Assembly (NCBI GenBank): GCA_024138015.1
Contig: JAMXBB010000009.1
Location: 15,283,599-15,347,598, forward strand
Length of the DNA stretch: 64,000 nt
Source: Lumnitzera littorea
Lineage: Eukaryota > Streptophyta > Magnoliopsida > Myrtales > Combretaceae
Direction: 5' to 3'
Shown here: piece after piece, positions 13,164 through 24,558 of the stretch
Layout of the letters: each line of letters begins with the position of its first letter
Position numbering within the stretch: position 1 is the first letter of the stretch
The notes under the pieces: generated by a model
The model's input: the letters and a program-made list of their open reading frames with translations, nothing else
Databases searched by the model: none
What the model was told of the DNA's origin: nothing
Program-made: the position numbers and the translations under genes

Positions 13164-15534
13164 TAATATTAACCATAACTAAAGCTATGGGCCAATAATA
13201 TCATACTAGTGCTCATAAGGTTATTTTTGTCTTTAAGGCGTCACTCTGTTATTGTATTTTTTTATACGGCACTAAGGATAAATTTTTTGATTCATAGTTT
13301 GGTTTACATATTAGCCAAAATTATTGGATGAAAGAGCCATGAGATATTGGGGAAAAAAAACTAAAAATTTGGATAAAATATTTAATGGTACAAAAATTTA
13401 TTTCATATAACAAAATAAATGTATCTTTAAAATCCAAAAAATAATCTTATATCAAGTTCCCAAATCACAATATTGAATATTGTACTTTATAATATAAATA
13501 ATTGTTTTTATTTTTTTAAAAATTTATTTACTTACAAAAATCTTATCCAATACTACTTAAACCAAACACAGTATAAGAGAGCTATACTATCATGTTTTTC
13601 TTATACTTTGCTTTTCAATTCTTTGTATGTTGTCTAGTTCTATTAACAAAACACTATTTATCAATCGAATTCATTTAAATAAAACATCAAAGTTAAAGGA
13701 ACTTTCTTGCCGATTCTTGAAAACTTTTAAGATTATAGCAAATCCTTAAGAGTATCAAGCCCATTTTTCACCTTTCATTAGTAAAAGGTAGAAATTTTGT
13801 TCGTTTAACTCATTCGAGGGAAGATAAGTTGACTTAAGGATTTGTCAGTCAATGGAAGAGGGTAGTTCTATTCATCTAGGGAAGTTAAATAACCACTGTA
13901 GTAAAACAAATCCAATTACGGGCTTTGAGCCTAAATAATTAAAATGGATTTAATTCTTTAGATTAAGGTGATAGTATATAAAGAGTCAAGTCCATATATA
14001 ATTGGAATTATCAAAGGAGGTATAATGGGCTTTGCATAAGGCTCATTGGATTGAACTGTCCAATTTAAGTTTCTTAATATTGCTCACATTAAAGAAAATA
14101 AGACCTTCATTAGGCCTGACCTAAGAAAGGAGTCTACTTGAGGTCCTTTAAAAGAAGAGTTAAATTTTGACAATTGATCATCGTCATGATTCAACAGATG
14201 AAATCAATAGCCAACTCCTATAAGTGCCTTACACTCTCCCTTATTTAAACAAGAGAGGATTTTGGCATAAATATTGTTACTCTATCGAATTCTCACCTTA
14301 AAAATTCAAACTTTCAATTATCTCAAGAATATTACTTAGTTCATCATTCATAGTAGAGTTTGATACTATTGAGTTCCTTCATTTGTCAAAACTCATGTTT
14401 AAGCTTTTGAGATTACCTACTACTCCTCCATACCATTCCTTACTCAATCATCCCCTATGTACAACTTAAGCTAATACCCATAATCCTATGCATTGCAACT
14501 TGACACACAACACACACATAACCTTGCATCCATACCCTCACATTCATAACCATGTAGCCCTTCTTCAACTAAGGAAGTTCTCTAAAAATCTACCAAAGTA
14601 AATGACACAATTGGGATTCTTTAACTGTGCTAGCCTCTATTACTATCCTTAATCCTACATTTTCCAACACCTTTAAAGCTCTTGATCAAAAAGCTTTCTT
14701 AAATACCTTATTGCTTACTTGTCTTTATCAAGGGCGCCAATTTACATTAAGATAAGAGAGGAAGAACCCCTATCACCCACCATAGTAGCTGGATGAGTCA
14801 AAGAGGATATTGGATGGGACCCTTCATAACATTTGGTGGTCTAGTATGTGATCATATCTCTTTAGATTTCCTAACAACTTTATACTTAGTAATTTCATAT
14901 TATAAGCATCATATTTATAAGGTTAAGAGGCTTATATATACATATATATTTCCATATAAATGGAAACATATAAAATTGACTTGAATATTTGACTACTTTT
15001 TTATTAAAGTGCTTAACTTTTATTTATTTTGCCTATATGAGTCATCAACATTTTGAAAATGGAGAAAACAATTTATTCAATTAACCTTACTAATATATCA
15101 TATTATTAAGGTTTAGCAAGGCGTATAATTGATTTTATAGCATATTATTGATAATATAAAAGTTCCAAAAAGTTAAGAAAAATTTGGAATTACCTATTGA
15201 AGATAGTAAGATGACTGGCAACTGAGAAAAGACTTATGGTTCACCACTTAGCACTTAAAAGAAAAGGGAAACTTATGTTTTCTCCCATCGGATCATAGTC
15301 AAGACTTCGAAGGAACTTCAACCAACAACTGCCCTCATCTATAAGGTAGCAATGTTGGAACAAGGTAAATGTGATTGCACTTAGGAATAGGAACCCTATC
15401 ACTCTATGATCCATGATATAGCAATGTTTTTCTTTTCCTTTCAATAAGATAAGTTCATTCAATATTCACATAGGATAAAAGTACATTAGTTCTACAACCT
15501 AAACAGCTACCCCGCAACAACAAAATTACAACTA
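13164..15534. other. Intergenic, no gene seen
   Basis: There is no open frame with family features. The sequence has mixed composition, with plain stretches at 13780-14780 that may be old LTR or element DNA that I cannot classify. Confidence 0.4.
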
Positions 15535-15639
15535 GGACAACCAGTTCTATTTACATTAGCTTGCTATTTATCTATTCCATAACCTAACACATTAGCCTCT
15601 AAAAACTTCCAAACATTTGGTGGTGGTTTATCTTAAAAC

Positions 15640-16052
15640 ACTTCATCTTGCTTCATTTTTTGCATGTATCCTGCAATCTAATCAACTACCTTATTACACT
15701 CTCTTGATTTTGCTTTAATTAAGTAACTCTACAACTTGCAAAGACCATCCTAGATGCATGAATCACATTGCATTATTTGAACTAGAAATTAGTTTCTTAT
15801 GTTAAGAAGATTTTTGCTATAGCCAAATTAGTTGAAATAATTATAATTTATATCAAAGTAACATTATTATAAACATAGTTTAATAGCAAAGAATATGGCC
15901 CATAATTCAACACTTATCACATTAATACAACCAACATGCTTCCTTAATCCAAACACCCATCTACTATTTGAGTCTCTCAACACTCCCCCAAGAGTTGCTT
16001 GTTTTGTATTTAGATTATCTAAAGCATCAGTATTTAACTTAAAATAATTCAT
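15640..16052 (-). pseudogene. LINE RNase H domain
   Basis: The minus strand encodes YFKLNTDAL at the start, then GGVLRDSNSRWVFG and VISVELWAIFFAIKLCL, the plant LINE RNase H pattern. The catalytic Asp of NTDA and Glu of VELWA are present. The following region has stops but retains CNKVVD, equivalent to the A/CN.VADWLA motif with its late catalytic Asp. Confidence 0.78.
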
Positions 16053-17094
16053 TCCTAAAGCATCCTACTGTAAATAATTTACTTGATATTGTGTTATACT
16101 ACCATGTTTATGCATATATACCCAATATTCAGTAGTAAGTTGTCATATTTTGTGATGTATCACATTTGTAGATGAACTACTTCTAAATAACTTACTATTT
16201 CAATCAAACCAGAAATACTATAACATAATTGCAAAGCAAAAAGAATGCGGTGGTCAAATCTCACTCGTTTGATTCTTTAACATCTAATAGTTCACTTTTA
16301 TCCATTCCTTTATTGTTAATGAATCTCTATATAAATGTTTCTCCCATCTCTTGTAAACTAGTTCTTTTCCTAGACAAGTTATGAACACGTGCTAAAAATC
16401 TTCTTCAAGATCTAGACAATAAGGACATGATGCATCTAACTTAATAGGTCTTTTCCTTAAATTAGTAGCTATTGCTAAACTATTATGTATCAATCTCCAT
16501 AAAAATAATTTTATTTTAGTGGAAATACTAAAGTCCATATCCACCTCCAACTTTATTCATTTAAGCTTTCCTCTAATAGAAAAGTATATAGGCTTTTTAA
16601 TGATGGTTTAACCCTTGCTTCCATAAAAAAAAAAAAAGAAAAAGAAAATTCACCAAATTGGACCAAGATATTTGGTAAGGATCTCTAATATTGGGAATCC
16701 TATTTTATCTTCATTCTAAGCATTTTCACTAAGCCAACAATCTTTAATAGACATGTCGATAGCATCTTTATTAATAGGTTATGCTATTATTTGTGTAATG
16801 GAGCCTTTTAGTCCCTAATAATCCCACCAAAACTTAGCAATTTCTCCATTGCCTAACATGTAATGCTTTTCCTATTGAATCCACCTTTGAGTACACAATA
16901 AATCTTTAACATGGAAAGATCTTGTACTTTTGGTTTCATCACACACATTATTTCTTAATCTCCTATGTTTTATCTTAATCGCCTGAATCCATAGCATTTT
17001 TTGGTTCCTAAATTCCCAATATCGTTTTGCTATCTAAGATTTTATTCTACTTACTCTAATCAATCAAACCTAGGCCTCCATTTTCCTTAGGTTT

Positions 17095-18180
17095 AGTCAA
17101 TATGTCTCAATTTATCCAATGAACTTTATTATCATTTGATATTCCATTCCAAATAAAGTTTCGAATGATTTGCATAATCTTGCTTAAGGTCTTGTTAGGT
17201 ATCCTCATCACTTGCATATAGTAATTTGGTATTGTTTCCAACATTGCCTTAGTTAATACCGACCACCCCACTATACTCAAATGTCTCACTTTCCGTCCTT
17301 CAAGTTTACTCTAGATTTTATGTATAAGGAAGTCCATCTGAGACACTCTTGGTTTAAGCCCATTATTTATAGGATACCCTAAATATTTATCAAAACCTTC
17401 CACTCTTTTAAAAGGACATATCCTTATAATATCCTCTTGTACATGCTTGGTTGTATTCCTAGAAAATAGTATCGAAGCTGATTGTTTACCTTTAGTCCTA
17501 TTGCTGCAAAAAATTTTCAAAAGTCTTTTTTATTTCGTTTGCACTTTTGTTATCTACCCTTGCCACAAGAATAATGTCATCCGTGAATAACATATGAGAA
17601 AGTTGTATCTTGTTGTTTGCTATCTTAAAAGGTTCCCATCTTTTTGCTCTCATTTCTTCTTCAATCATTTAGCTAAAAAATTTCATTACCATGATAAACA
17701 AGTATGGCAATATAAAGTCACCTTGTCTTATGCGACGACTTACTTGAAAGCTTGAACTAGCATGACCATTAATTAAAAATCTCTATGTTAGTAGTTGATA
17801 TACATTCATCAATCAATTTGATCTACCAATTTGGGAATTTAAACTCTTAAGAATCCAATGAATATAATCGCATTCAATTGTATCATATGCCTTCTCCAAA
17901 TCAATTTAATTATCATTCAATTACTTTTAGAATTTTTCTTCTAAAAGCTATATAATACCTCATTTATAATTATCTACAACTTTACAACCCAAAATCAAAC
18001 TTGATTGGATTGGGTGTATAAGGGAATTTAGGTAAGGACTTAATCTCAAAACTAAAATTTTTGTAATGATTTTGCATAGAGCAGTATACAACCCAGTTGG
18101 CCTAAACATCTTAATTGTGTTTGCTTCCAAATGTTTTGTTATAAGACAAATTTGTGTCCAATTTAAAGCCATTGGATTCT
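17095..18180 (-). pseudogene. LINE reverse transcriptase domain
   Basis: Consecutive family motifs appear on the minus strand: ICLITKHLEANTIKMFRPTG and LYTALCKIITKILVLRLSPY (18.1 kb), RRIRQGDFILPYLFI (about 17.73 kb), HMLFTDDIILVAR (about 17.58 kb) and KYLGYPINNGLKPRVSQMDF (about 17.37 kb). At 17.25 kb follow VLTKAMLETIPNYYMQ and FIWNG. FTDD corresponds to the catalytic F/Y-x-DD, with Thr instead of the usual Ala. Stops lie between the blocks. Confidence 0.88.
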
Positions 18181-18954
18181 TCTAAGTTGTAAAAATATTT
18201 TCAATACACTGAATAATTGAATCCCCTAGAAAATCCTAACATTTCTTAAAGAAAAAACAATGACATCCATCTTTCCTCAACAATTTCCAAGAGCCAATTG
18301 ATAATAAAGCCTTTAATACTTCTTCCTTATGTAAAGGCTTAGCCAAATCCTGCTTTCCCCAATCATTTAATCCATATCTAAATGATTCTTTAATTGGATT
18401 ACTAGACAAACATTGTATTTTTTGAGAGGTAAATAACTTTCGAAAGTAATTTGTGATATTTTCTATATGTTTCTCTTCCTCAAATATTCAATTTCCCCAA
18501 TCATCCATTAATCCCAAATTTCGGTTTTTAACTCTTCTTGCTTGAACTTATGCATGATAAAAAGATGTATTCCTATCACCATCTTTAATCCACTTCGATT
18601 TGGCTTATAATTTCCATAACCATTACTCTTTAATTAATACCTGGTGTAGCTCTTATTTAAACTGCTTTCTGAGAAATATTAAACCATATGAGGGTTTTAT
18701 TTCTAATTTATTATCAATTCCCTCAATTCGTTTAATTAGACTATTCTTTTTTCGAGGTATCATCCTAAATACCTCTTTGTTCTATTTCCTTAGGTTCGAA
18801 ATCAACCGATCTGGAGTGGTAATAATATCTTTATTTGCATTTAGCCAAGTAATTTTTTACGAGGGGTATACATGTAGATTCAAAAAATCACATGGGCTGA
18901 AATTTAAAAGGTCATGGTTCACCCCTCAAATTTATAGCAAGATGAATTTTAACT

Positions 18955-19157
18955 AATAAAGCTCTATGATGAGAAGGATATTCCCTTTTGTGAAATACTT
19001 CGGCCTTAGGGTAAAGATTTCTCCAACTCAAGTTACACCATGCACGATTTAGCCTACAATGCACTAAACTAGATGATTTAAGTTCATATGACCAAGTAAA
19101 ATTAAGAGCTAATAAATCCCAAATCGGTTAATCCACATGTAATCACACAATTTGCAT
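18955..19157 (-). pseudogene. LINE endonuclease domain, C-terminal part after the MITE
   Basis: The minus strand reads CGLTDLGF, then FTWSYELKSSS, HCRLNRAWCN, FHKREYPSHHRALL. This matches the plant LINE order CGL.DLGF, FTWSN, RLDRAL and SDHCPLL. The His in SHHRALL corresponds to the SDH motif of the fold, with the Asp changed. Skipping the inserted element and one copy of its target duplication joins it in frame to the N-terminal part. One in-frame stop remains after FISS. Confidence 0.8.
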
Positions 19158-19166
19158 AATAGAAAG

Positions 19167-19669
19167 TAGTAGTGAACATGGTTCGGTACGGTTTGCTCTT
19201 CCTTATCGAATTAAATCTAATATAATGGTTCGATTTTTTTTTTTTTGTCGAACTTAATTATACGATTCAGTTTATAAATTTTTTGAATTTAATTAAAACC
19301 GATTCAATTCACGGTTCGAATCGTTTGTATTAAATTTTTACTAAATATTTTTATCTTCAATAAATATGAAATTTTAAATGAAATTTACTTAATTTAATCT
19401 TAATAATTGATATAGAAATTAAGATAAAAAAAAATATGAAAAATTTGATGAAATTTATAAAAATTAATGGAAAAAAGATAAAGAAGTACAAAATAATTAC
19501 ATGAATTTTTTTTATTTAACTAATATGGTTCAATTTAATTTTCGAACCATATCACGAACCATTTATACATAACTAAATCGAATCGTAAATCAAACGGTTC
19601 ATAAGAAAACCAATTTTTTAGTTCGGTTCACAGTTTAATTCATGATTCGTGAATATTTTACCCAACCCA
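19167..19669 (+). mobile_element. TTCGGTTCGG-rich MITE, copy 3, inserted in the LINE endonuclease
   Basis: A 503-bp element flanked on both sides by AATAGAAAG (19158-19166 and 19670-19678), a clean 9-base target-site duplication. The ends are TAGTAGTGAACATGGTTCGG on the left and TTTTACCCAACCCA on the right, with only weak terminal inversion. A 9-base duplication fits Mutator-like elements better than hAT (8 bases) or PIF (3 bases). The interior matches copies at 11.87 and 12.69 kb. No transposase is encoded. Confidence 0.85.
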
Positions 19670-19678
19670 AATAGAAAG

Positions 19679-20192
19679 CCCTCTGCTTGGGAAAATTTCC
19701 TCCCCAACGTTCATATTCGTGAATTACATCATTAAAATCTCCAGCCACTATGAAAGGTTCATCGTTAACCTCTTCAGCAATTTTCGTAATATTATTCCAC
19801 AACTCCATCTTCTCATTTAAATCATTATAAGCATAGACAATAGTTAAAAACCAGTTCAAATTCGTTTGACTAACCTTGATTGCAGCATGGAGCTCCTGGA
19901 ATGCCTGGCGGAAGACTTCCACTTCCACTATTTTCAGCCTCTATAATGGTAACGTGACTTCCCTAGCACCCTGTGATTGAAAATATGCATAGCCATCGAG
20001 ATCAGTAAGACAATAAAAGGAATTAGCGGTGTCAGTATCCATCTTGGTTTCTAGCAAAGCTACTACATCCGATTGATAATATTCAAGGGCTTGAATATTT
20101 GCCGCCTGCTTTCTGTCAGCATTTAAATTCCTTACACTCCAAATCACCACTCTAATTGGCCTACCCATTGTGGGTTGTAAATTCTTATGCAT
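19679..20192 (-). pseudogene. LINE endonuclease domain, N-terminal part
   Basis: An exonuclease-endonuclease-phosphatase fold. IWSVRNLNAD (usually WNVRG) is followed by DVVALLETKMD, whose Glu is the metal-binding residue of the family. After a frameshift near 19935 come LTIVYAYND and FIVAGDFNDVIHEYERWGG, the GDFN catalytic motif. The reading frame runs into the MITE at 19669. The enzyme would nick target DNA for target-primed reverse transcription, but the broken frame makes it inactive. Confidence 0.85.
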
Positions 20193-22283
20193 GCTAAGTA
20201 ACCATCACTATGCTTAGGAACTCCCAATCGTTATATTTATTGGCAGGTCATCCGGAAAGTTACTTTTGTAGGGATTTATGCTATGGATTTATACTAAAGC
20301 AGTTGGATGCTTTTCATTTACTCGCCTCTTTAAAATATCATTATAGGTTAACCACAATCAGAAATTCGTTTCAATTTCAACTTTACCATTTGTTTCCTGG
20401 TAGTAGACCTAAGAACCAATCCAGACTTGTGAACTGACCTTGATTTGGCCTACCTATAACGCTGGTGGTGGATTTGCCAATTCAAACGTGTTTAGGCAAG
20501 TCAACTCTGCCAATTTGTTTGAATCAGTGGGTCAAAATCGTCCACTAGATCTAAATAAATATTTGATATATATATATATATATATATTATTAAAGCAAAT
20601 AAAACCTTAAATAACCGATTTTTTTAAAATCATTTATTTATCCTTTATTTACTATTATTTAACAAAAAAAATTAACAATAAAATGAATTATCAAAATTCT
20701 AACTAATTGATAAATATATCCATTTACTTATTTTTCTCTCTTCATTTCTTTACTTACTTTATATTTCCTCTCTTTTCACTTTTTCACCTTCTTTATTAAC
20801 TGCATCTACATCTCTTTTTTTTTTTTTTTTTTTTCTCTCTCTCTCTCTCCTTCCCTTTATCTCTTTCTTTATTTTGTATTTTTTGTACATGCAATACGAG
20901 TACATCGACTGTTAGTATAAATATAAACATATATGATATATATAAATATATAATATATGTATATATTACATAATATATTTACATGCATAATTTAAATATG
21001 ATATATACATATTATGTTTTATTATGTGTAAATATATATTTGACATAGTTATATCTAAAGGAAAAAAAAAAAAGAATAGAAAACATGACAAAAAAAAAAA
21101 AAAAAGGGTTCACGGGCATGTGAATTAGCTCGGAACTATGTACAGTCTGATCGGTTATGGTTCCGTATTTTTTGGAATTGTAAATCCGCGATTTCGAAAC
21201 GGTTAAGCTCGCTTCGTGGGTCTACTTGATAGTGACTTTATAGTGGGTCGCTTAGAGTTTATTTTCTTTTTGAGACTTGTCAGTCTATTCCGAACTTTTG
21301 GCTTTTTTCTGAATTTTTATTTAACTTAAGACATATATTAGAATATTATATCAAATTAATTACTACAGTTGAAGTGGACGGAGATCGATATTGAATCGAC
21401 ACGCATGCTGTCTTTTTGTGCATAATGCATATATACTTCTTTTAGGTGATTTATGATACAAAGCCCGTCCTTGGCCTAATGTCAGCTCTAGCTCAACTCG
21501 TGAACTTGTTTTCCTTTCTCCTTCTCAGATCAATCAAAATCCCGAGTTCATGGTTACGAATAAGTAGATAAAAAAAAGCACCATACCATTAAGTAAATCC
21601 AATTAGAAAATATAATACTGGATACCGTACTTAAGTACTAAACATTTCTAAATGATCAGTTATCTTTTATCATATATTATTAGTATATTTAGCAACATAA
21701 ACATATCGAACGATCTTAGTTATTGATGATAATTTTTTTTAACCAATAATTGAAGAAAAAGATATTTAAATCTAATTCATTTCACTTGAAAGAGTTGATA
21801 TAATTAATTTATAATGAATTAAGTGTTATTAATGATATTTATTGTTTATTATATATGTTGGATGCTTCTATTTTTGCCTTCATTGTTTATTATATAAGGA
21901 CGGGCTAAAGAAAAGAACATAATAAATAGGATTTTATAGGTGATATTTTACAAACACATTGTTAAGAATTTAAAAAAAAATTTCTTTTTATGATTTTAAT
22001 ATTTATCGAATATATTATGAAAATATAAATATGTGAAAAGAATAAATAAATCGTTTAACTTCTTAAAAAAAGTATCATAAATAAACAAAATAAAATCATG
22101 CATTAGGCATCAGCCAAGCATCATTTTTTACAAGAGAAGCAAAAACGGACCCACCCAAAAATAAGTAATACAAAATATGATGATACCTCCTGACAAGACA
22201 CCAACCATGACATTATCAATAGACTAAGCCATGGATACTAAAATAACTATTTTTAAAATTAGCTTGTCTTAAAATAATAATAA
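20193..22283. other. Intergenic with simple repeats
   Basis: 20193-20460 may contain a short remnant of LINE ORF1, but I cannot show it. From 20560 to 21110 there is a (TA)n run at about 20567-20587, a T tract followed by (CT)n at about 20812-20848, and A tracts. From 21110 to 22280 no gene is seen. The final part is probably promoter or leader DNA of the small gene that follows. Confidence 0.45.
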
Positions 22284-22318
22284 TTCTTCTTCTTCTTCTT
22301 CTTCTTCTTATTTCATAG
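22284..22318 (+). promoter_or_regulatory. (TTC)n tract and likely 3' splice site before the small gene
   Basis: Eight or more TTC repeats run directly into TTATTTCATAG, a good polypyrimidine tract and AG acceptor. This suggests that the first coding exon of the downstream gene is preceded by a 5' untranslated intron. The upstream donor is not identified. Confidence 0.45.
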
Positions 22319-22369
22319 ATCAGAGTGAAGTATCAGATAGTTCTCAACATAGTTGCTATCACTAGATCA

Positions 22370-23941
22370 ATGGCTGCAAAATCCATGAACCCACTCCATA
22401 TTCTGGTCCCAAAATCCGGTCCCACTGCCAAACCAATCAATAGAGTCATGATGCTTGCACATAATGAGAAAGCTACTTCACTTCAGATTAAGTCCTTAAG
22501 AGATCAGGTTACGTATCCATCTATTCCTTTCTTGTTTTTTTCTTCTATTGTGCACTTATTTCTTTTTTGAGTGATGATTTATATGTCTAAGTTAGGAACT
22601 GGGAGACATGACAACGTCAAAGTCAAATTCTATTCCTAAAGTTTAGCTTGGACTTGAATATGTAATTCTTCTTACCACATGTTAAAGACTTTTTTTTTTT
22701 AATATTATTCAGGTATTTGAAGATAGGTCTACAGGTATTATATGCTATAGAGATGAAACTGGGCAGATTATTTGTGAAGGGTATGATGAAGGTCCAAGAT
22801 TCCACCAGAAGATTTCAAGAACATCGTATCATCCCAGGTTGCTCCTCATGATCTCATAAGCTTTGGTGTTGTTTGAATCCGCATTATTTCTTTTTTATGA
22901 TAATTATTTCATTGCATGCAAGAAGTCTCCCTTCCATCGTTCGGGAACACTGATTTAATAATCATCTGTTAGATAAACCACCACTTCCAGTAAGTGCGTT
23001 TGTTTAAGGGAAACCATTTTTCTCTTCTTCTTCTTTTTTTTTTTTTATTGGTTTTCCTTTTTTTCTTTTTACACATCATTTGCCTTTTCCAAATAAGAGA
23101 TACTAGTTACTAGTAACTTTTGGCAATAAAATGAGAGCGAGAAGAGAGGGTAGTGGAAAGTGATGGTAAGTAGCGTTGGTTAAACGTCACAAAAAATATA
23201 TATAAAAATATGGAAAATGATTTTCGTTTTGAAAAAGAGGGAATTGTTGTCTTCGTTTACTGATAAACTGATAGCTCACCGCTTTCATTAATTTTCACTA
23301 CCATTTGCCTGAAAAATCGCTAATGTTTGCAACCACTTTAAGTTATACGACGACTTTCGATGATTGCCTTTTTTTATATATCAAATTAAAAAAAAAAAAA
23401 AAAACTTTCATGAAGCGTGTCCACCATTTAAAAATAAAGTTCAGAGAAAGTGATGAGTGCTGCGTTTGAAAGAACATGCTAGCAGTATCTTCTCTTTAAT
23501 GGTGGGTGTATTTTTATCATTTGGGACTCCATAATGGTGTCTAGAGAACAATGGTCTCATCATTTATCATGCTTGGATCAACAAACACCATGTTTTCTAA
23601 AAATCCTAGAAAGAAGATGAAATGTGATACCGAAGAAAACTTGATAAATTTGAGCATATGATTCAGGTTTGACAATTCTAAATAGCCTTTTTCCCGTATG
23701 TGTATGATCTTCTTGTTTTCATCTCGATGCTGTGTCTGAAGATTAGCAGTGAAAAAACAAAAAACAAAAAATTTCCCGCTGTAACTCATTGTTCGTGGAT
23801 TCGAGTTTCAGGGATGTAGAGATCTGCGAGCTCCTCCAACAAAACTGGAAGAAAATTTCTAGAGGTGGTGTATTTTACCAATCTGGCGTAGGAATCGCGC
23901 TGCTTAAAGATTTGAACTGGAATGGCTCCGACAGTGCCTAA
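22370..23941 (+). CDS. Small three-exon plant gene, 130-residue protein of unknown function
   Basis: The coding exons are 22370-22507, 22713-22837 and 23812-23941; introns of 205 and 974 bases start GT and end AG. Phases 0 and 2 join without a stop: 138+125+130 bases give 130 residues plus TAA. The start is the ATG at 22370 in AATGGC context; the open frame extends upstream without an earlier ATG. Readable features are NPLHILVPKSGPTAKPINRV near the N-terminus, FEDRSTGIICYRDETGQIIC at residues 48-67 and EGYDEGPRFHQKI at 68-80. The C-terminal part starts at residue 89 with DVEICELLQQNWKKI. There is no signal peptide or membrane segment; it is probably soluble. I do not recognise the family. The precise splicing and protein-like sequence argue for a real gene. 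It converges with FAB1. Confidence 0.8.
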
Positions 23942-24477
23942 CTTAAGAAAGCAGAAAACGTCTGTACTATGATCTTCTAGTGACAGGATGTGTATAGGAA
24001 GAAATAAAACAAGTAATGCCTGTCCTTGAAGAATGTTTTCGTTGAGCACATCTTGCTTGCCCCTTCCATCTCAAAGTTATAATTTATGGGATTCAGTACC
24101 ATGTTCAGATAACTTCAGAGGGGATTACCAGCATCGTTTTGTAGGGCGATACTTATGACTACTTGGGGGATATGGGATTGATTTTTTAGCCGTTGGTCCA
24201 CGTGCGTTTTTTGATAACAGAAAATGTACATATTACCAAAATGTTAAAAAAAAAAAAAGAAAAAGAAAAATTAGTAAGTATTAATTTTTTATCACCTTTT
24301 TATCATAATTACTAAAAGAACAAAAAAGGAAAATATTATGTTACCAAAAAAATTTATAAAAAAATTGTTAGGTACCAACTTTATTTTGCAGTAAAAACAA
24401 AAAAAAAAAAAAACACAATTACAGTAAAAAAAAAAAAAAAACTCTTACATAATTCTAACAATCTCCCTGTGTTGCAG

Positions 24478-24558
24478 GCTTTAAAAAAGGGACAAGGTTC
24501 TGCCATGGGCATTTTTACTGCTACCAATTATCTTCCTCCAAATCCAGGATTGATTTGA
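24478..24558 (+). other. Candidate alternative or 3' untranslated exon
   Basis: A strong acceptor, CTCCCTGTGTTGCAG, precedes an open stretch that in frame 1 reads ALKKGQGSAMGIFTATNYLP and ends at TGA (24558). It lies 537 bases past the stop of the small gene and follows A-rich DNA. It could be a 3' UTR exon or an alternative last exon, or chance. Confidence 0.3.

Larger units (their letters stand above)
15535..20192 (-). mobile_element. Degenerate L1-type LINE (ORF2: endonuclease, RT, RNase H)
   Basis: A minus-strand non-LTR retrotransposon with the ORF2 domain order endonuclease, reverse transcriptase, zinc-binding region and RNase H. The start is the ATG at 20192 (MHKNLQPTMGRP). Conserved pieces can be read in several frames from 20.2 kb to about 15.6 kb, separated by stops and frameshifts, so it is dead. 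A 503-bp MITE (19167-19669) interrupts the endonuclease. The last recognisable protein piece is CNKVVD.IAGYMQ near 15690 and PPPNVWKFLEANVLG near 15600, typical of the plant LINE C-terminus. I see no clear poly(A) end or flanking duplication. Confidence 0.88.

Noticed and set aside
22325..22369. Upstream extension of the small gene with GTG as start
   Set aside because: Plant nuclear genes start at ATG; the first ATG in frame is at 22370 with good context.
23541..24049. Two minus-strand frames of 82 and 87 codons
   Set aside because: They overlap exon 3 and intron 2 of the small plus-strand gene and have no family features.
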